NCBI GenBank assembly: GCA_009192285.1 | Contig: WBVU01000010.1 | Coordinates: 742,111-806,110, forward strand | Direction of reading: 5' to 3' | Origin: Morchella semilibera | Lineage: Eukaryota; Ascomycota; Pezizomycetes; Pezizales; Morchellaceae | Length of the DNA: 64,000 bases | Translations under genes and position numbers: made by a program | The notes under the pieces: generated by a model | The model's database searches: none | Told to the model about the DNA's origin: nothing | What the model saw: only the letters and a program-made list of their open reading frames with translations | Shown here: one piece after another, positions 1-10,956 of the stretch | Position numbering within the stretch: position 1 is the stretch's first letter | Layout: every line of letters begins with the position of its first letter

Positions 1-395
1 TGAATTGAAAGGGTGCCATGGGTTGCCGAGAAGCCGTTGTGCGCTTTCCTGATAGCCCTCAGAGCGATATAGAGCCTCCCCAGCACCTTCGTAGACCGTC
101 GTGGATGCATCGCGAGTAACTCCCAACTCCTCCTCACAATCCTCCCTATTGTCTACAAAGTAAGACTCTGATTCTAGGTCTGAATCTCCAGCAGTTCGTT
201 GAGAGAAGTTAGAATATGTAGATGACCCGTTCTCCGGGGTGCACTAGCATCATCCTGATCAGAGCTTTCTGAAACCTTGACCTGCTATACACCCCGAAGA
301 GCCAATCCACAAAGCTCCCAGAGCTATCGCGGTATCTAAGAGCGCACATCAAGACGAAGATAGAGACGAGCACAACCATCCCGAGGGTGGAGACG
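1..395 (+). pseudogene. 5' remnant of acidic-tract host gene, cut by chromovirus
   Basis: No complete gene is visible. A frame open from about 281 to 395 ends in an Asp/Glu-rich stretch. Across the 6-kb retroelement that starts at 396, the same frame continues as an Asp/Glu/Lys-Asp tract from 6406 when one copy of the 5-bp duplication AGACG (391-395 and 6401-6405) is removed. I therefore read this as the upstream part of the gene whose main body lies at 6571-7791. The first 280 bases show no feature I can support. Confidence 0.5.
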
Positions 396-799
396 TTTCA
401 TGGATATGTTAGGTTGGGAGGATTGGAACGATTGGTGGAGATGGGATTATTGTAAGCTCGGAGGTGGGGATGAGTCAGAGTAGGTTCTATGGGTTTCTGT
501 TACGCAGGAGTATGAGTCATAGTTGGGGTTACGCGAGGATATGAGTCAGGCTTGGCTCTGGAATCTTTGGGTATATAAGGGAGGCAACGGTGCCTACTCC
601 TGTACTTTCTTTCTTTCTCTTTTCTCTTTACGCAACGTCTTCTGTACTTAGTATTCAATATACTTTATAGTCTCTAATTCTTTAGTGACTATCGCTGCCT
701 CTTTAATTTTTTCCTTATACTTCCCTTGTACTGGGGTCGTATCGCTGCAACCACTCGTGCCCTGTGGAACGAAGCTACACCGCCACCCCCTCCTTGAGA
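396..799 (+). repeat. 5' LTR of chromovirus
   Basis: Matches 5997-6400 over its full 404 bp. Starts TTTCATGG instead of the usual TGTCA. It contains a TATA box (TATATAA at 572-578) and, at 630-638, ACGCAACGT, which is the exact reverse complement of the sequence just after the LTR. Confidence 0.93.
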
Positions 800-801
800 T
801 T

Positions 802-810
802 ACGTTGCGT
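802..810 (+). promoter_or_regulatory. Putative self-priming primer binding site
   Basis: ACGTTGCGT starts 2 bases after the LTR and is the perfect complement of ACGCAACGT (630-638) in the R/U5 part of the same LTR. It does not begin with TGG, as a tRNA-primed site would. Tf1/sushi-type chromoviruses prime reverse transcription by folding the 5' end of their RNA onto such a site. The assignment here is inferred from sequence complementarity only. Confidence 0.6.
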
Positions 811-833
811 CGTCATCCACACTGCACCCAACC

Positions 834-2318
834 ATGTCCGCCCAGGCTCCTCCACCTCCACCTCCTCCCCTAGCCACCATCGTGGATGGGGTCACCCTCG
901 ATGGCAACTATCAAATCCCTCAGACCTTCACAGAGTTCGAAGCAGTGGAGGACCTACACTATCACTATGTACATCTCCTAACCCTTATACGGGAAGGGGA
1001 TCGATGGACTCATCAGCAAGACTTCATTTGTCTCCTGATGTCTCCTGAGCCTCAGGAGACTCAAAAAATATCCAGGGGTCTCAGGAGAGTCTCAGGAGAC
1101 CTGGGAGACTGCTGGGAGACTCCAGTCACAAGTTGAGTTTGCTGATGGAAGGCAGAACGAGACGCTAGCCGAACCCTACACACCCAAACCAGACAGGAGT
1201 TGGCCACCGCAAGGGACCAACTCACAGCCTCCAACAACCACACATATGCTCTGGAAACTCAGGTTCGCACCCTGGAATTCCAACTCGCCGCGGCCCGGGC
1301 TGCACAACCACCACCACCACCACCACCACCCCCAATAGTGCCTCCCCCACCAGCCAATGCTCCACCCCCAGCTTTCCGCTCCGAGAAATTCCCAGACCCC
1401 CCCAAGTTTAACGGAGCCCGTAAGGAGCTACCCGGATTCCTAAACCTCCTCCGCACCAAGCTTAGGGTAAACCATGACAGGTTCCTGAACGAGGAGGCTA
1501 AGGTGTTCTACGCCGTCTCTCGGTTGGAGGGGAAAGCGTTGGACCACTGGCAAGTTATCCCCATGGCCACCGGAGATGCTCCCCCATTCGCTTCGGTCGC
1601 TACCTTTGTTACGTTTTTGGAAGCCTCCTTCGGGGACCCGGACCCCCGAGGTACCGCCAGGCGGGAACTCCAGAGCCTCCGCCAAGGCAAGGGGGACTTC
1701 GCCACTTACCTTACACAATTTTTGCGTATCATGGGCCAACTCGACTACAACGAGGAAGCCAAGAAGGACGCCCTCGAGAATGGATTATCTGATGACCTCA
1801 AAGACGCAATGATCTACCAGGATACCACCACGGAGGGCTTTGATGCATTTGTTAGAAGGCTTATGACTATGGACAATAGGATTAGGGCGAGGAAAGATGC
1901 CCAGAAGGCCAATAGGAACCCTATGGGACAATTCGTCGCGCAACCCGGTCCCCCACATCCGTCGCATACCCCAGGAGGCCTCGTCCCAATGGACCTCTCA
2001 GCTCTCCAAGCCCGCCCAGCCATCCGTCCCCCGCCTGAAGGGCGATATACGTTTGCCCACGGCCGACGACAGACCACCGCTGCAGAAAAGAAATGGAGAA
2101 TGGAGAATGGCCGTTGTGCCTACTGCGCCGCCCCTGATCATGTTTTCGCCAATTGCCCCCAAGGTAGCCGCCCTCGTGGCCCTCCTCCTGCGATGAAGGG
2201 CGCCGCTCTATCTGTCCCTCCTGCCGCTCCTATTGAGCCTCTTGCTTCTTCTTCTTCTTCGTCTTCTTCTTCTTCTGCGGATGTTATTTTTTCTTCTGGT
2301 AATTTGGGTTTTCAGTAG
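834..2318 (+). pseudogene. gag: Chromovirus Gag (interrupted)
   Basis: The ATG at 834 starts a proline-rich N-terminus. The frame is broken by a 137-bp insertion (1011-1147) that brings stops, then resumes in the same frame after 1147. Downstream are a coiled-coil-like stretch, a polyproline run (encoded around 1306-1370), the Gag core beginning with SEKFPDPPKF, and a CCHC zinc knuckle (CAYCAAPDHVFANC, encoded near 2115-2160). The C-terminus is serine-rich. Gag forms the particle and packages the RNA. Without the insert the N-terminal part would join directly as DRW-KAERD. Confidence 0.88.
1011..1147. mobile_element. Small palindrome-rich MITE-like insertion in gag
   Basis: 137 bp with short terminal inverted repeats (CATCAGCAA / TTGCTGATG) and an interior made of repeated GTCTCCTGAG / CTCAGGAGAC words. 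Flanked by GGA on both sides, so a 2-3 bp (at most 6 bp, GATGGA) target duplication is possible. A second copy in opposite orientation lies inside a Tc1 transposase at 51824-51962. It has no coding capacity. Confidence 0.75.
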
Positions 2319-2407
2319 TCCCTGGCCAGTATCATGGCCCTCGCCAGGGACCTTCAAAGGAATTTTCTTTATCTGCGTTTTCTATTTCTAGGTTTTCGGT
2401 TTCAGTT

Positions 2408-3124
2408 ATGGCAGAGGAGGAATTAAATGGAGATCACTTAGTTGTAGCTTGTAACATTGCTCACAATAAGAACTCTATTTCCACTTATGCTATGATTGAT
2501 ACTGGGGCCTCGGGATTCGCATTTATTGATGAAACCTTTGCGCGCCATCATCAACTTCCTCTTCTTCCCCTTAAAACTCCTCGTATTCTTGAAGTTATCG
2601 ATGGAAGACCTATCGCATCTGGACAGATTACCTCCATATGTCGTGTACCTTTACTCATTGGCTCTCATCAAGAACAAATTCCACTTTTCGTCACCAAGCT
2701 GGGACAGTACCCCCTAGTTCTTGACATTCCTTGGCTACAACATCACGATGCCACTCTAAAATTTAAGAGTAATACGGTGGCCTTCGACTCAGAGTTCTGT
2801 AAAAAGAACTGCAATTCTACTACTACCCCCGATGTTATTCCTGGTATTAAACCTCCAACTTACATGATAGGCCCTGTTCCCTTTAGTCGCCTCGCCCGCC
2901 GTAAGCAACTCCAGATCTGCAGTATAACATTATACGAGATTGAAAAGGCCCTCCAGGACACCCCAAGGGATGGATGGAAACAAAAGATCCCCGAACGCCG
3001 CGGCTATCATAATCGATTGAATATGTTTGACGAAGCCTTCGCTCAGGACCGACCCTATGATCATAAGATACCTCTGAAGGAAGGCAAGGAGCCTCCCTTT
3101 TGGTCCTCTCTATGGCATGTCTAG
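2408..3124 (+). pseudogene. pol: Chromovirus protease region and start of RT
   Basis: Retroviral-type aspartic protease: catalytic motif MIDTGASG near residue 31, followed by the usual FIDE segment and a hydrophobic PLVLDIPWL flap-end motif. It continues towards the RT N-terminus (RPYDHKIPLKEGKEPPF). The frame stops at 3122-3124, where related elements continue into RT, so this is a broken Pol and not a free protein. Confidence 0.85.
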
Positions 3125-3890
3125 GGACGAGTTGTTGGCACTAGGGACTATATTCGGGAGAACCTCTCTAAAGGCTTTATTCGCGCCAGTTCGTCTCCGG
3201 CTGGGGCTCCAGTACTATTTGTGAAGAAGGCTGACGGGTCTCTTCGTCTCTGTGTGGATTATCGAGGACTAAATGAGTTGACGGTTTAAGAAACCGATAT
3301 ACATTACCTCTAATCCGAGAAACCTTGGATCGTCTTTCCAAAGCCAAGTGGTATACCAAGTTGGACTACGACAGGGATATAATCAAATCCGCATGGCCGA
3401 AGGGGAGGAATGGAAAACGGCATTGAGGACCCGTTATGGTCACTTTGAATATACCGTAATGCCATTTGGTCTGACCAATGCCCCCGCTACCTTTCAACAT
3501 TTTATCAACGATTGCCTTAGGGAACACCTGGACCAATTCTGTACGGCGTACTTAGACGATATTCTTATCTATAGCGATTCCCTCGAGGAACATGAGCAAC
3601 ATGTCGAAACTATACTGGAAGTCTTACAGAAGAATGAGATCCTGCTTGAAACCGGAAAGGTCCGAGTTCCATAAGCAAAGTACTACCTACCTTGGACTAA
3701 TTATCGAACCCAATGGTATCCCGCATGGATCCTCACAAGGTATCAGCGATACAAGAATGGACTACCCCCAAGTCAGTTAAGGATGTACAAGCTTTTCTAG
3801 GATTCGCGAATTTTTATCGTCGTTTTATTTTCTGGCTTTTCTAAGTTGGCTTCTCCTCTTACCAAATTGACAAAGAAGAATATCTCCCTT
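3125..3890 (+). pseudogene. pol: Chromovirus reverse transcriptase, several frameshifts
   Basis: RT motifs are spread over at least three frames: [18 protein letters not shown] then a stop near 3287, [32 protein letters not shown] and the catalytic box YLDDILIYS (encoded 3549-3575), then another shift after 3670 and again before 3890. The catalytic DD is present, but no continuous enzyme can be read. Confidence 0.85.
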
Positions 3891-3891
3891 T

Positions 3892-5574
3892 GTGTGGACC
3901 TTGGAAGCAGAGGCCGCCTTTCAATTTTTGAAGGAAGCCTTTACCACCGCCACTATTCTAATTCATTTCGACCCTGAAAAACCAATTACGGTGGAAACGG
4001 ATGCATCGGACTATGTTGCCGGCGGCGTACTCTCGCAATACGATGAACAAGGAAAGCTACATCCCGTTGCATTCTTCTCCAAAAAGCATACACCTGCAGA
4101 GTGCAATTATGAAATTTATGATAAGGAGTTATTGGCGATAATTAGGTGTTTCGAGGAATGGAGGCCCGAGTTGGAAGGGGCTAAACACCCGATAGAGGTT
4201 ATTTCCGACCACCAAAACCTTGAATACTTTATGTCGACCAAGCAACTTAATAGAAGGCAAGTGCGATGGGCTGAATATTTATCACGCTTTGACTTTGTGA
4301 TTAAATACAGGCCAGGGAAACAAGGTGGAAAACCGGATGCATTAACTAGGAGATCAGGAGATCTCCTTGGGGAAGGGGATGAAAGGTTACTACATCAGAG
4401 TCAGACGGTCCTGAAGAGGGAAAATTTGGATCCTAAGCTAAGTTTGTTGGCGGGTTCTTTGACAAATGAACCCGCTGAAAAGAACGCCCTCCTACAGAAA
4501 TTATTTGATGAAGGATATCAAGCTGACCCATTTCCACAAAAGATTTTGGATCTACGACAGACGGATACGAAACACTGCAAAGAAATATCCCTGGCAGAGT
4601 GCACCGAAGTGGATGGCCGCCTCCTCTACCGCGAAAGCATATATGTCCCCAACCACGCGCCACTAAAGTTGGAAATTCTAAATCAATATCATGATGCCCC
4701 CTCAACAGGACATCCCGGTAGAGAGAAAACTTTCGAATTGGTTAGCAGGGATTACTATTGGCCAAATATGCTCGATTATATCGGTCAATATATTCGGAAC
4801 TGCCATATTTGCCAGCGAAGTAAGCCAACGACACATGGGAAGTTCGGAGTACTTAGACCGCTACCTATACCAGAGCAACCCTGGAGAGAGATCTCTATGG
4901 ACTTTGTGACGGGTCTACCGGAGAGTGAAGGATACAATGCCATACTGGTGGTTGTGGATCGGTTAACGAAAATGCGCCACCTCCTGCCCTGCAATACTAT
5001 GGTCAATGCGGAAGATCTAGCCAACCTATATTTGCAACATGTTTGGAAACTGCATGGCCTACCTACACATATTACGTCCGACAGGGGAACTCAATTTACC
5101 GCGAAGTTCTGGAAATCCCTCTGTAAGCAGTTGAAGGTAGAAGCCAGAATGTCAACAGCCTTTCATCCGGAGACAGATGGGCAAACAGAGCGACTGAATG
5201 CAGTGATGGAACAATACCTCCGAAGGTATGTGTCGTATCAACAAGATGATTGGGTTAAGTGGTTGCCGATGGCAGAATTTGCAGCAAATAACCAAGTACT
5301 ATCAGCCTCTACCAAAGTTATTCCCTTCTTTGCCAATTATGGCTACCACCCTCGATTCACGATGGATCTACGGAAATTGGAGAAGACTCCACCGAGCCTC
5401 GATGCCTATGATTTTGCAGGCAAGATGAAGGAGCTACATGATTATCTACGAACTCAACTTAGGACTGCTCAAGATCAACAAGAGAAGTCAGTTAACATGA
5501 AGCGTATTCCCGCCCCACGCTATGAAGTCGGTGACATGGTGTTTGTTTCAGCAAAGAATATTCGAACTTCGTGA
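3892..5574 (+). pseudogene. pol: Chromovirus RNase H and integrase
   Basis: One 560-residue open stretch without a start of its own. RNase H comes first ([34 protein letters not shown]), then the integrase HHCC finger (YHDAPSTGHPG ... CHICQRSK) and the DDE core ([32 protein letters not shown]). It ends at a TGA at 5572-5574 where the family continues into the chromodomain (CGA to TGA is the simplest change). All integrase catalytic residues are present. Confidence 0.9.
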
Positions 5575-6084
5575 AATTCTAGGAAGCTCAATTGGAAAAG
5601 ATTGGGACCCTTCCCCGTTCGAGAGGTTGTTTCGCCTTATGCCTATCGACTAAACCTACCCGGTTCGATGAAGATGCACCCCGTCTTCCATGTTTCCCTG
5701 TTAGACCTTGCCGCCGTTGACCCTGTACCAGGGCAGCTACAACCACCACCTCCGTCTGTTATTGTTGATCAAGAGGAGGAGTATGAGGTCGAAGAAGTTT
5801 TGGACTCGAGGTATTATGGAAAGCAGGGACTTCAGTATTATGTGAAGTGGACTGGGTATGCTGACCCTACATGGGACCCTGCCGACTATCATCAACAGAC
5901 TGCTGCCGTTGATAAATTTCATGTACGTTACCCCGCTAAACCAGGACCCGGGGAGATTAAGGCTCGCAGGAGCTCGCGCTTGAAGGGAGGGGCTACTTTC
6001 ATGGATACGTTAGGTTGGGAGGATTGGAACGATTGGCGGGGATGGGATTATTGTAAGCTCGGAGGCGGGGATGAGTCAGAGTAG
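5575..6084 (+). pseudogene. pol: Chromovirus integrase C-terminus and chromodomain
   Basis: Same frame as the integrase after the TGA at 5572. Contains the GPY/F-like segment (GPFPVREVVSPYAYRLNLP), HPVFHVSLL and a chromodomain (YEVEEVLDSRYYG...LQYYVKWTGYADPTWDPA). The chromodomain is thought to direct integration to modified chromatin. The reading frame runs about 88 bp into the 3' LTR. Confidence 0.88.
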
Positions 6085-6400
6085 GTTCTATGGGTTTCTG
6101 TTACACAGGAGTATGAGTCATAGTTGGGGTTACGTGAGGATATGAGTCAGGCTTGGCTCTGGAATATTTGGGTATATAAGGGAGGCAACGGTGCCTACTC
6201 CTGTACTTTCTTTCTTTCTCTTTTCTCTTCACGCAACGTCTTCTGTACTTAGTATTCAATATACTTTATAGTCTCTAATTCTTTAGTGACTATCGCTGCC
6301 TCTTTAATTCTTTCCTTATACTTCCCTTGTACTGGGGTCGTATCGCTGCAACCACTCGTGCCCTGTGGAACGAAGCTACACCGCCACCCCCTCCTTGAGA
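5997..6400 (+). repeat. 3' LTR of chromovirus
   Basis: Second 404-bp LTR. A TATA box lies at about 6173. An ATG at 6286 opens a frame that runs out of the LTR into the host gene downstream (see 6406-7791). Confidence 0.93.
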
Positions 6401-6405
6401 AGACG

Positions 6406-7791
6406 AGGACGAGGATGAGGACAATCAAGACGAAGAAGAAGACAAAGACAAAGACAAAGACAAAGACGACGAAGACGAAGACGAACCTCGCCACGCCTCA
6501 CAAGGACGTCGTCAGAGACAGAAAAAAAAAAAGGGCTTTCAAGGCAAAGTGGTCAAAAGAGGTTGTTTTGATGGACGCAAGCACTGCCAAGGTGACTTTG
6601 GGACTGGCCGCCTCGTCAAAGAGCTACAACAGGTTGAGGAAAGACCTCGCGGCAGAGATGACGAGAACAGGATGGGTCAATAAAAGAACTAGTGGGCTTA
6701 AACATTATAATGAGTTGGTGGCATGGCTTCTCGAACAGAGGCCTCTGGTAGGTTTGGCCACGATTATGGGAGGTCAGAGGAATAGCGCCAGGGCCAAGGT
6801 ACAGGAAGCACTTACCTGGCTAGTGGTAGATGTCAGTCAGAAGGAAAAGGTCTCTAAGGGCATGGGGAACCGGGAATTCACCGAGATTGACGCTCACGAC
6901 CCCGAGCTGGACGCTGACGATTCGGATGATCTGCCGCAAAGGTCCTCAGAGCGCTCGGCAAAGCGCCAGAAGCTATCGCCACACCCGGACCGGACTAATA
7001 TCTGGGTCACCGTTGTCGACCCGGACCAGTTTAACGACTACGATCCTGATGCTAGGAGACGGGAGTACGCTTGGACTCATGAAAATAATGAGCCTAGTTA
7101 CGCTGCCGTGATGACTCGGAAGAATATTCAAGAGCTTGGGAGAGTCGCATCCAAGCATATCCCTATTGGTCGATTGGTCAGGGAATTCTATGGCTCGATG
7201 CCAGTGAACCAACCAGCCGAACCGGAGGAGGAGCCAACCTGGGTCCGCATAATGGACACTGAGGAGGTAGAAGCCTGGATGCTGGGAAGCCTGGCGAAAC
7301 CTCTCCGGGTTCTGGCCATACTTCACAGAGAAGGCCAGATTGAGCCCCATGGTGGTGATGAAACCCCTCCTAGAAGACTATACCAGCCGTACACCACCAG
7401 TGACGATTATAGACACTTTGAATATCCGGCTGAAGACTCTGAATTTGAGGGCGGAGTTAGATTGACCTCGATTGGAACCAGGCTTATCATGCCGAAGAAT
7501 GATGCATCGTTCCAGGTAAACCTCCACAAGATCTCGTCACGCCGGAATAGGCAGCAAGCAGCCCTCGAGCTCCTCAACCAGAAGTACCTTAATAAGTACC
7601 CTGTGGGTGTTGGTATTGCAGACCCTAACTTCAGAATTGGGCGTGTCTGGGGGGCTGCGGAGATTGCTCAGAAGCGTGAGGAGGACAGAAACAAAGCCCC
7701 GCGCCGCCGTACAATGGGAAAGATGAAGACTCCCTTGGTTCCCCTCCCCGGAGGTAGTAGTGACGGTGACGGTGATGGTGATAGTGCTTAA
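6406..7791 (+). pseudogene. Unknown host protein, N-terminus displaced by LTR
   Basis: I do not recognise a named domain. The frame is open to the TAA at 7789-7791. The first native ATG in that frame is at 6571, and upstream it is open back into the LTR (ATG 6286). The region just after the LTR codes for an Asp/Glu/Lys-Asp tract in another frame, and an 11-A run at 6522-6532 is where the two frames could have been one before an indel (or an intron lies here). The conserved core AEMTRTGWVNKRTSG recurs as DEMTRTAWMNKSSSG in the copy at 24634-25714. The C-terminus is Gly/Ser/Asp-rich. Possible roles are unknown. The 6-kb chromovirus insertion probably made this copy non-native. Confidence 0.6.
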
Positions 7792-8407
7792 GCCTATTTG
7801 GCGAGAGTTTGGAAAGGTTTTGCGAGATTCTGGTGAGTTATTCGCACTTCAGCATGATTGATCTATGTTAACCGACCCCATAGATTTTTACCCCACTATT
7901 TTTTATTAAGGTATACAGAGGTTTCGAAAGGTTTGGCGATAGCTTTAAGAGCTTTCAAAACGGTCGGGTAACAGCTTTGTGTTAGGTATTATTTGTTGTT
8001 TCCTTGGTCCGCGCATGTTAACCACGTAGCATTTTGGGTGATTACTATTATTAGAGAGTGTTGATTTGAGGCTTGGTATTATTAGATAGCGTTGATTTAT
8101 TCTTAGGTTGGGAGCATTTATTTGATACTGATAGGTAGCGAATATCAAAGTGATTTGAAGCCTTTTTGAATACTACTAGTGATCTCGAAAGCTATCGCGA
8201 AGCCTCCTGAAAACATTATTATTGCGAGTGATTACCGATGACACTATTTTAACCCAAATTGGTATGCCCCGCCCATCTAATTAGCCAATTTTAGTCTGTA
8301 TGTGGTTAGCCTTAAATTACATGAAAAACTTTCACGCCAAGGACTTCGTTTGATTAGAAATCAGGACAGCTTTCAAAACCCTCAGGGGGGCCCTCACAGG
8401 CATCAAG
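7792..8407. other. Intergenic, no gene seen
   Basis: AT-leaning spacer with scattered words such as GATAGCTTTAAGAGCTTTC and GAAGCCTCCTGAAAAC that resemble the words filling 24-30 kb. The last 60 bases lead into the ATG at 8408. Confidence 0.5.
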
Positions 8408-8919
8408 ATGCCTCAAGCAAAGCGTCCCTCAACGTCCGAAACGACCAAATCTACCCCAAGGCTCCCTGACCCTAAAGACCATAATGGGGAAACTACACAG
8501 GAAGATCCAGACGAGGGTGAAACTGTACTCGAGAGAGCTCCCAACACTCTCACGAGAGTCAGCACAACCACGAAGAAAGCTTAAGGAAAGCGGCCGTCAG
8601 TATCTGAAAGGAGCACTTCTTCTCGTAAACGTTCGAGGCCCACAAATGAAATTTCATCGGATGAGGATCTACCTGATCCTCCATTGCGCCGTTCGGCCAA
8701 AGCTCAGCGAGTCCCCAAATCGTCTCTGAGGAGCCATTCTCGACGGAACAAAAAATCTAAAAAACCTGGTGCTCGGGTGGAGTTTAACATCGAAGAACAA
8801 ACGTCGGAGGGGGAGCAAGAGGTTCAAGAGCGCCTTACAACCAGTTCTTCAGAATATGATGATGACTGCCTAGACACTCCGGTAATACGCGACCAGAGCC
8901 TGAGACATCAGGTCGGAGA

Positions 8920-9495
8920 TGTTACGGAGCAACACGGAGACAACAGACAAGAGAGCTGAGGTACACAACCGAGGCGAAGACGAGGACGGAGACGAGGAGC
9001 GACGGCGGAGGAACCTAACCGAGGAGCAGGGTTGTAGGGCAGAGGGTCCAGATAGCCTCCCTGACGAAGACGTGGAGACGGAGATACCAGTAGATGACAC
9101 GGACTACGGTCATGGGCTATGGGCGAGGCGAGACTAAACGAAGCGAGACGAGACGAGGCGAGGCGAGGCGAGATACTATGGAAGACTCCCTAGGGTCTTG
9201 GCGAAGACTATGGTTATGACGTAATATATTTTGGAACTAAAGACACGAGACGGAACGAAACTAAACCGTAGGGTTGATAACAGGAAGAACGCGTAGGAAA
9301 AGAAAGAGAAAGAAAGGAACAAAGGAAAAGCCCGTAGCAACATATATATACTCCTCCTAATCCCTGTACAGCCATGACTCATCACATCGTGTAACGGAAA
9401 CCCATAGAAACTCCAAAACCCTCAAAGGGCCTTACACCCGAAAACCTATTCTCCAATATCCTCCTCCTCCGCGAAGTCCGTGGTACGCCGTGATA
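8920..9495 (-). repeat. Solo LTR, family B
   Basis: 576 bp, TGTTACGG...CCGTGATA on the plus strand, flanked by the 5-bp duplication GGAGA (8915-8919 and 9496-9500). Similar to the LTR at 31822-32346 and the partial LTR at 57160-57486. Orientation is taken from the gag gene that follows the 31822 copy on the minus strand. Inserted into an open host frame. Confidence 0.88.
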
Positions 9496-10149
9496 GGAGA
9501 CAAGAGACCCCCGGGAACGCAGGTCGCAGACAAGAGACCCCCGGGTACGCAAGTCGCCGGAAAGAGACCTCCGAATAGTCAGGTAATGACTGCCAGAGGT
9601 ATGGCGAGTGCTCGGAGAAAGCCCACCAGTGCGGTTGCTGAGGCAATTGCGTCGTCAGCAGTGGAGATTAACGTTATTGAAGTAATTAACCCCAGTCCTT
9701 TTTTGATAAGTGACTGAAATGAAAGAAATTTTAGATGGGAAATCGTACATCGTCGAAGCCAACGAAAAATCCATCGAGCGCTCCACAAAGACCGCCGATG
9801 ACTCCTGTGGACCCAGCAATGGCTCCTACTGCTACCCCCAGAAGACTGACTGCTTTTAATTACTCTTCATCTTTTCGTTTGCCGCCCCCTTCCTCTTCTA
9901 GGTTTGGAGAATCGTCACCAAACACCAATGGCATTGAATCCTGGATCCATGCCACCAAGCGATGATAGCTCCTGGGGCGGTTCTACGGGCTTTGGGATTA
10001 GCTCTCGAATGCCTCAAAGAATGGAGCCATCCCCACTAGGGAGACCACCTCGGAATAACAATACAGCGAACTCTAACTATCTGTCGCCTTCACCTTCTTT
10101 ACCTCCGCCCCACGATGACGACAGGTATCATTACCAAACCCCTGAAAGC

Positions 10150-10649
10150 TCTGACGGGGCGGGGTCGAGTCACGGCTTTGAGCGAAGTGGATCCAGGGTC
10201 GGGGACGGGGACAGGGTCGGCTCAGGAGATACCCGAGGCGGGACAGGTCAGGTTCAGGTTCAGGTTTGGGTTCGGGTTCAGGTTCAGGGACGAAACGAGG
10301 ACAGGAGGGCCGAAGCCAAAGTAATATATTGCTAACAGAAAGAAGACGTTGCCTAGAGAGGCAGAAACATAGGAAAGAACGAACACTATATATACAACTC
10401 CCCCGTCACACCGCTGACTCATAACCTTAGAATCCCATAGAACCTTCCCCACTTCTATACCACCCATACTATTCCCAATACCCCTATCTCTAACCCGATA
10501 CTACCCCATCCTTCCTAGCGCTTACATTCCATCACCCGAGCTCCTGCCTAATCCATCGTTCTGCTTCCGACATCGACCGATAATATCCAACAACCCTGCT
10601 CCGAAGACGCCTTGGCGGAAGGCGGGACGCAGGAGGTGGAGCCGTGATA
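10150..10649 (-). repeat. Solo LTR, family C
   Basis: 500 bp, TCTGACGG...CCGTGATA on the plus strand, flanked by AAAGC (10145-10149 and 10650-10654). It is the inverted counterpart of the 3' LTR at 16253-16732. Contains a GGTTCAGGTTCAGG microsatellite-like stretch (about 10249-10290) and a TATATATA box near 10388. Confidence 0.88.
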
Positions 10650-10900
10650 AAAGCTCTCGTCAAGCCTCTTCTGGCCAGATACCTCGTACACCTGCTCCAA
10701 ACTCTAGAAGTGCGAGTGTGCTTTCTTTGGAAGCCAAAAGGATTGAGAAAAAGTGTAGTATATTGATAGGTGATCACACACTGTTTGAGGAGCCTTTTCC
10801 AAGCCCTGCGAGACTCTCGGTTTTGGTGGTGAATATGTGGGTACAAGCAAGTCGTAGTTTAGGAATCAGCGCAGAAATCGACGAGGTTATTATAAAACAG

Positions 10901-10956
10901 GTGAGTGTCCCCGAAGATCCCATGATAGCTCCTAGGGAACTGAGGAGGCCCCACAG
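10901..10956 (+). other. Intron of DUF6532-like gene
   Basis: 56 bp from GTGAGTGT to CCACAG. Splicing joins IIKQ to VRSLHSRV and bypasses the stop at 10991-10993, keeping the domain open. It holds GC-rich words (GATAGCTCCTAGGGA, GAGGAGGCCC) like those in 24-30 kb. Confidence 0.6.

Larger units (their letters stand above)
396..6400 (+). mobile_element. Full-length Ty3/gypsy chromovirus, degenerate
   Basis: Two 404-bp LTRs (396-799 and 5997-6400) flank gag, protease, reverse transcriptase, RNase H, integrase and chromodomain in the order typical of fungal chromoviruses. The 5-bp target duplication AGACG lies at 391-395 and 6401-6405. The LTRs differ at roughly nine positions, all but one of them transitions, so the copy is fairly young. 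A polypurine tract (about 5981-5992) precedes the 3' LTR. The coding region is dead: a 137-bp insertion in gag, frameshifts and stops in reverse transcriptase (3122-3890) and a stop at 5572-5574. Confidence 0.93.
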
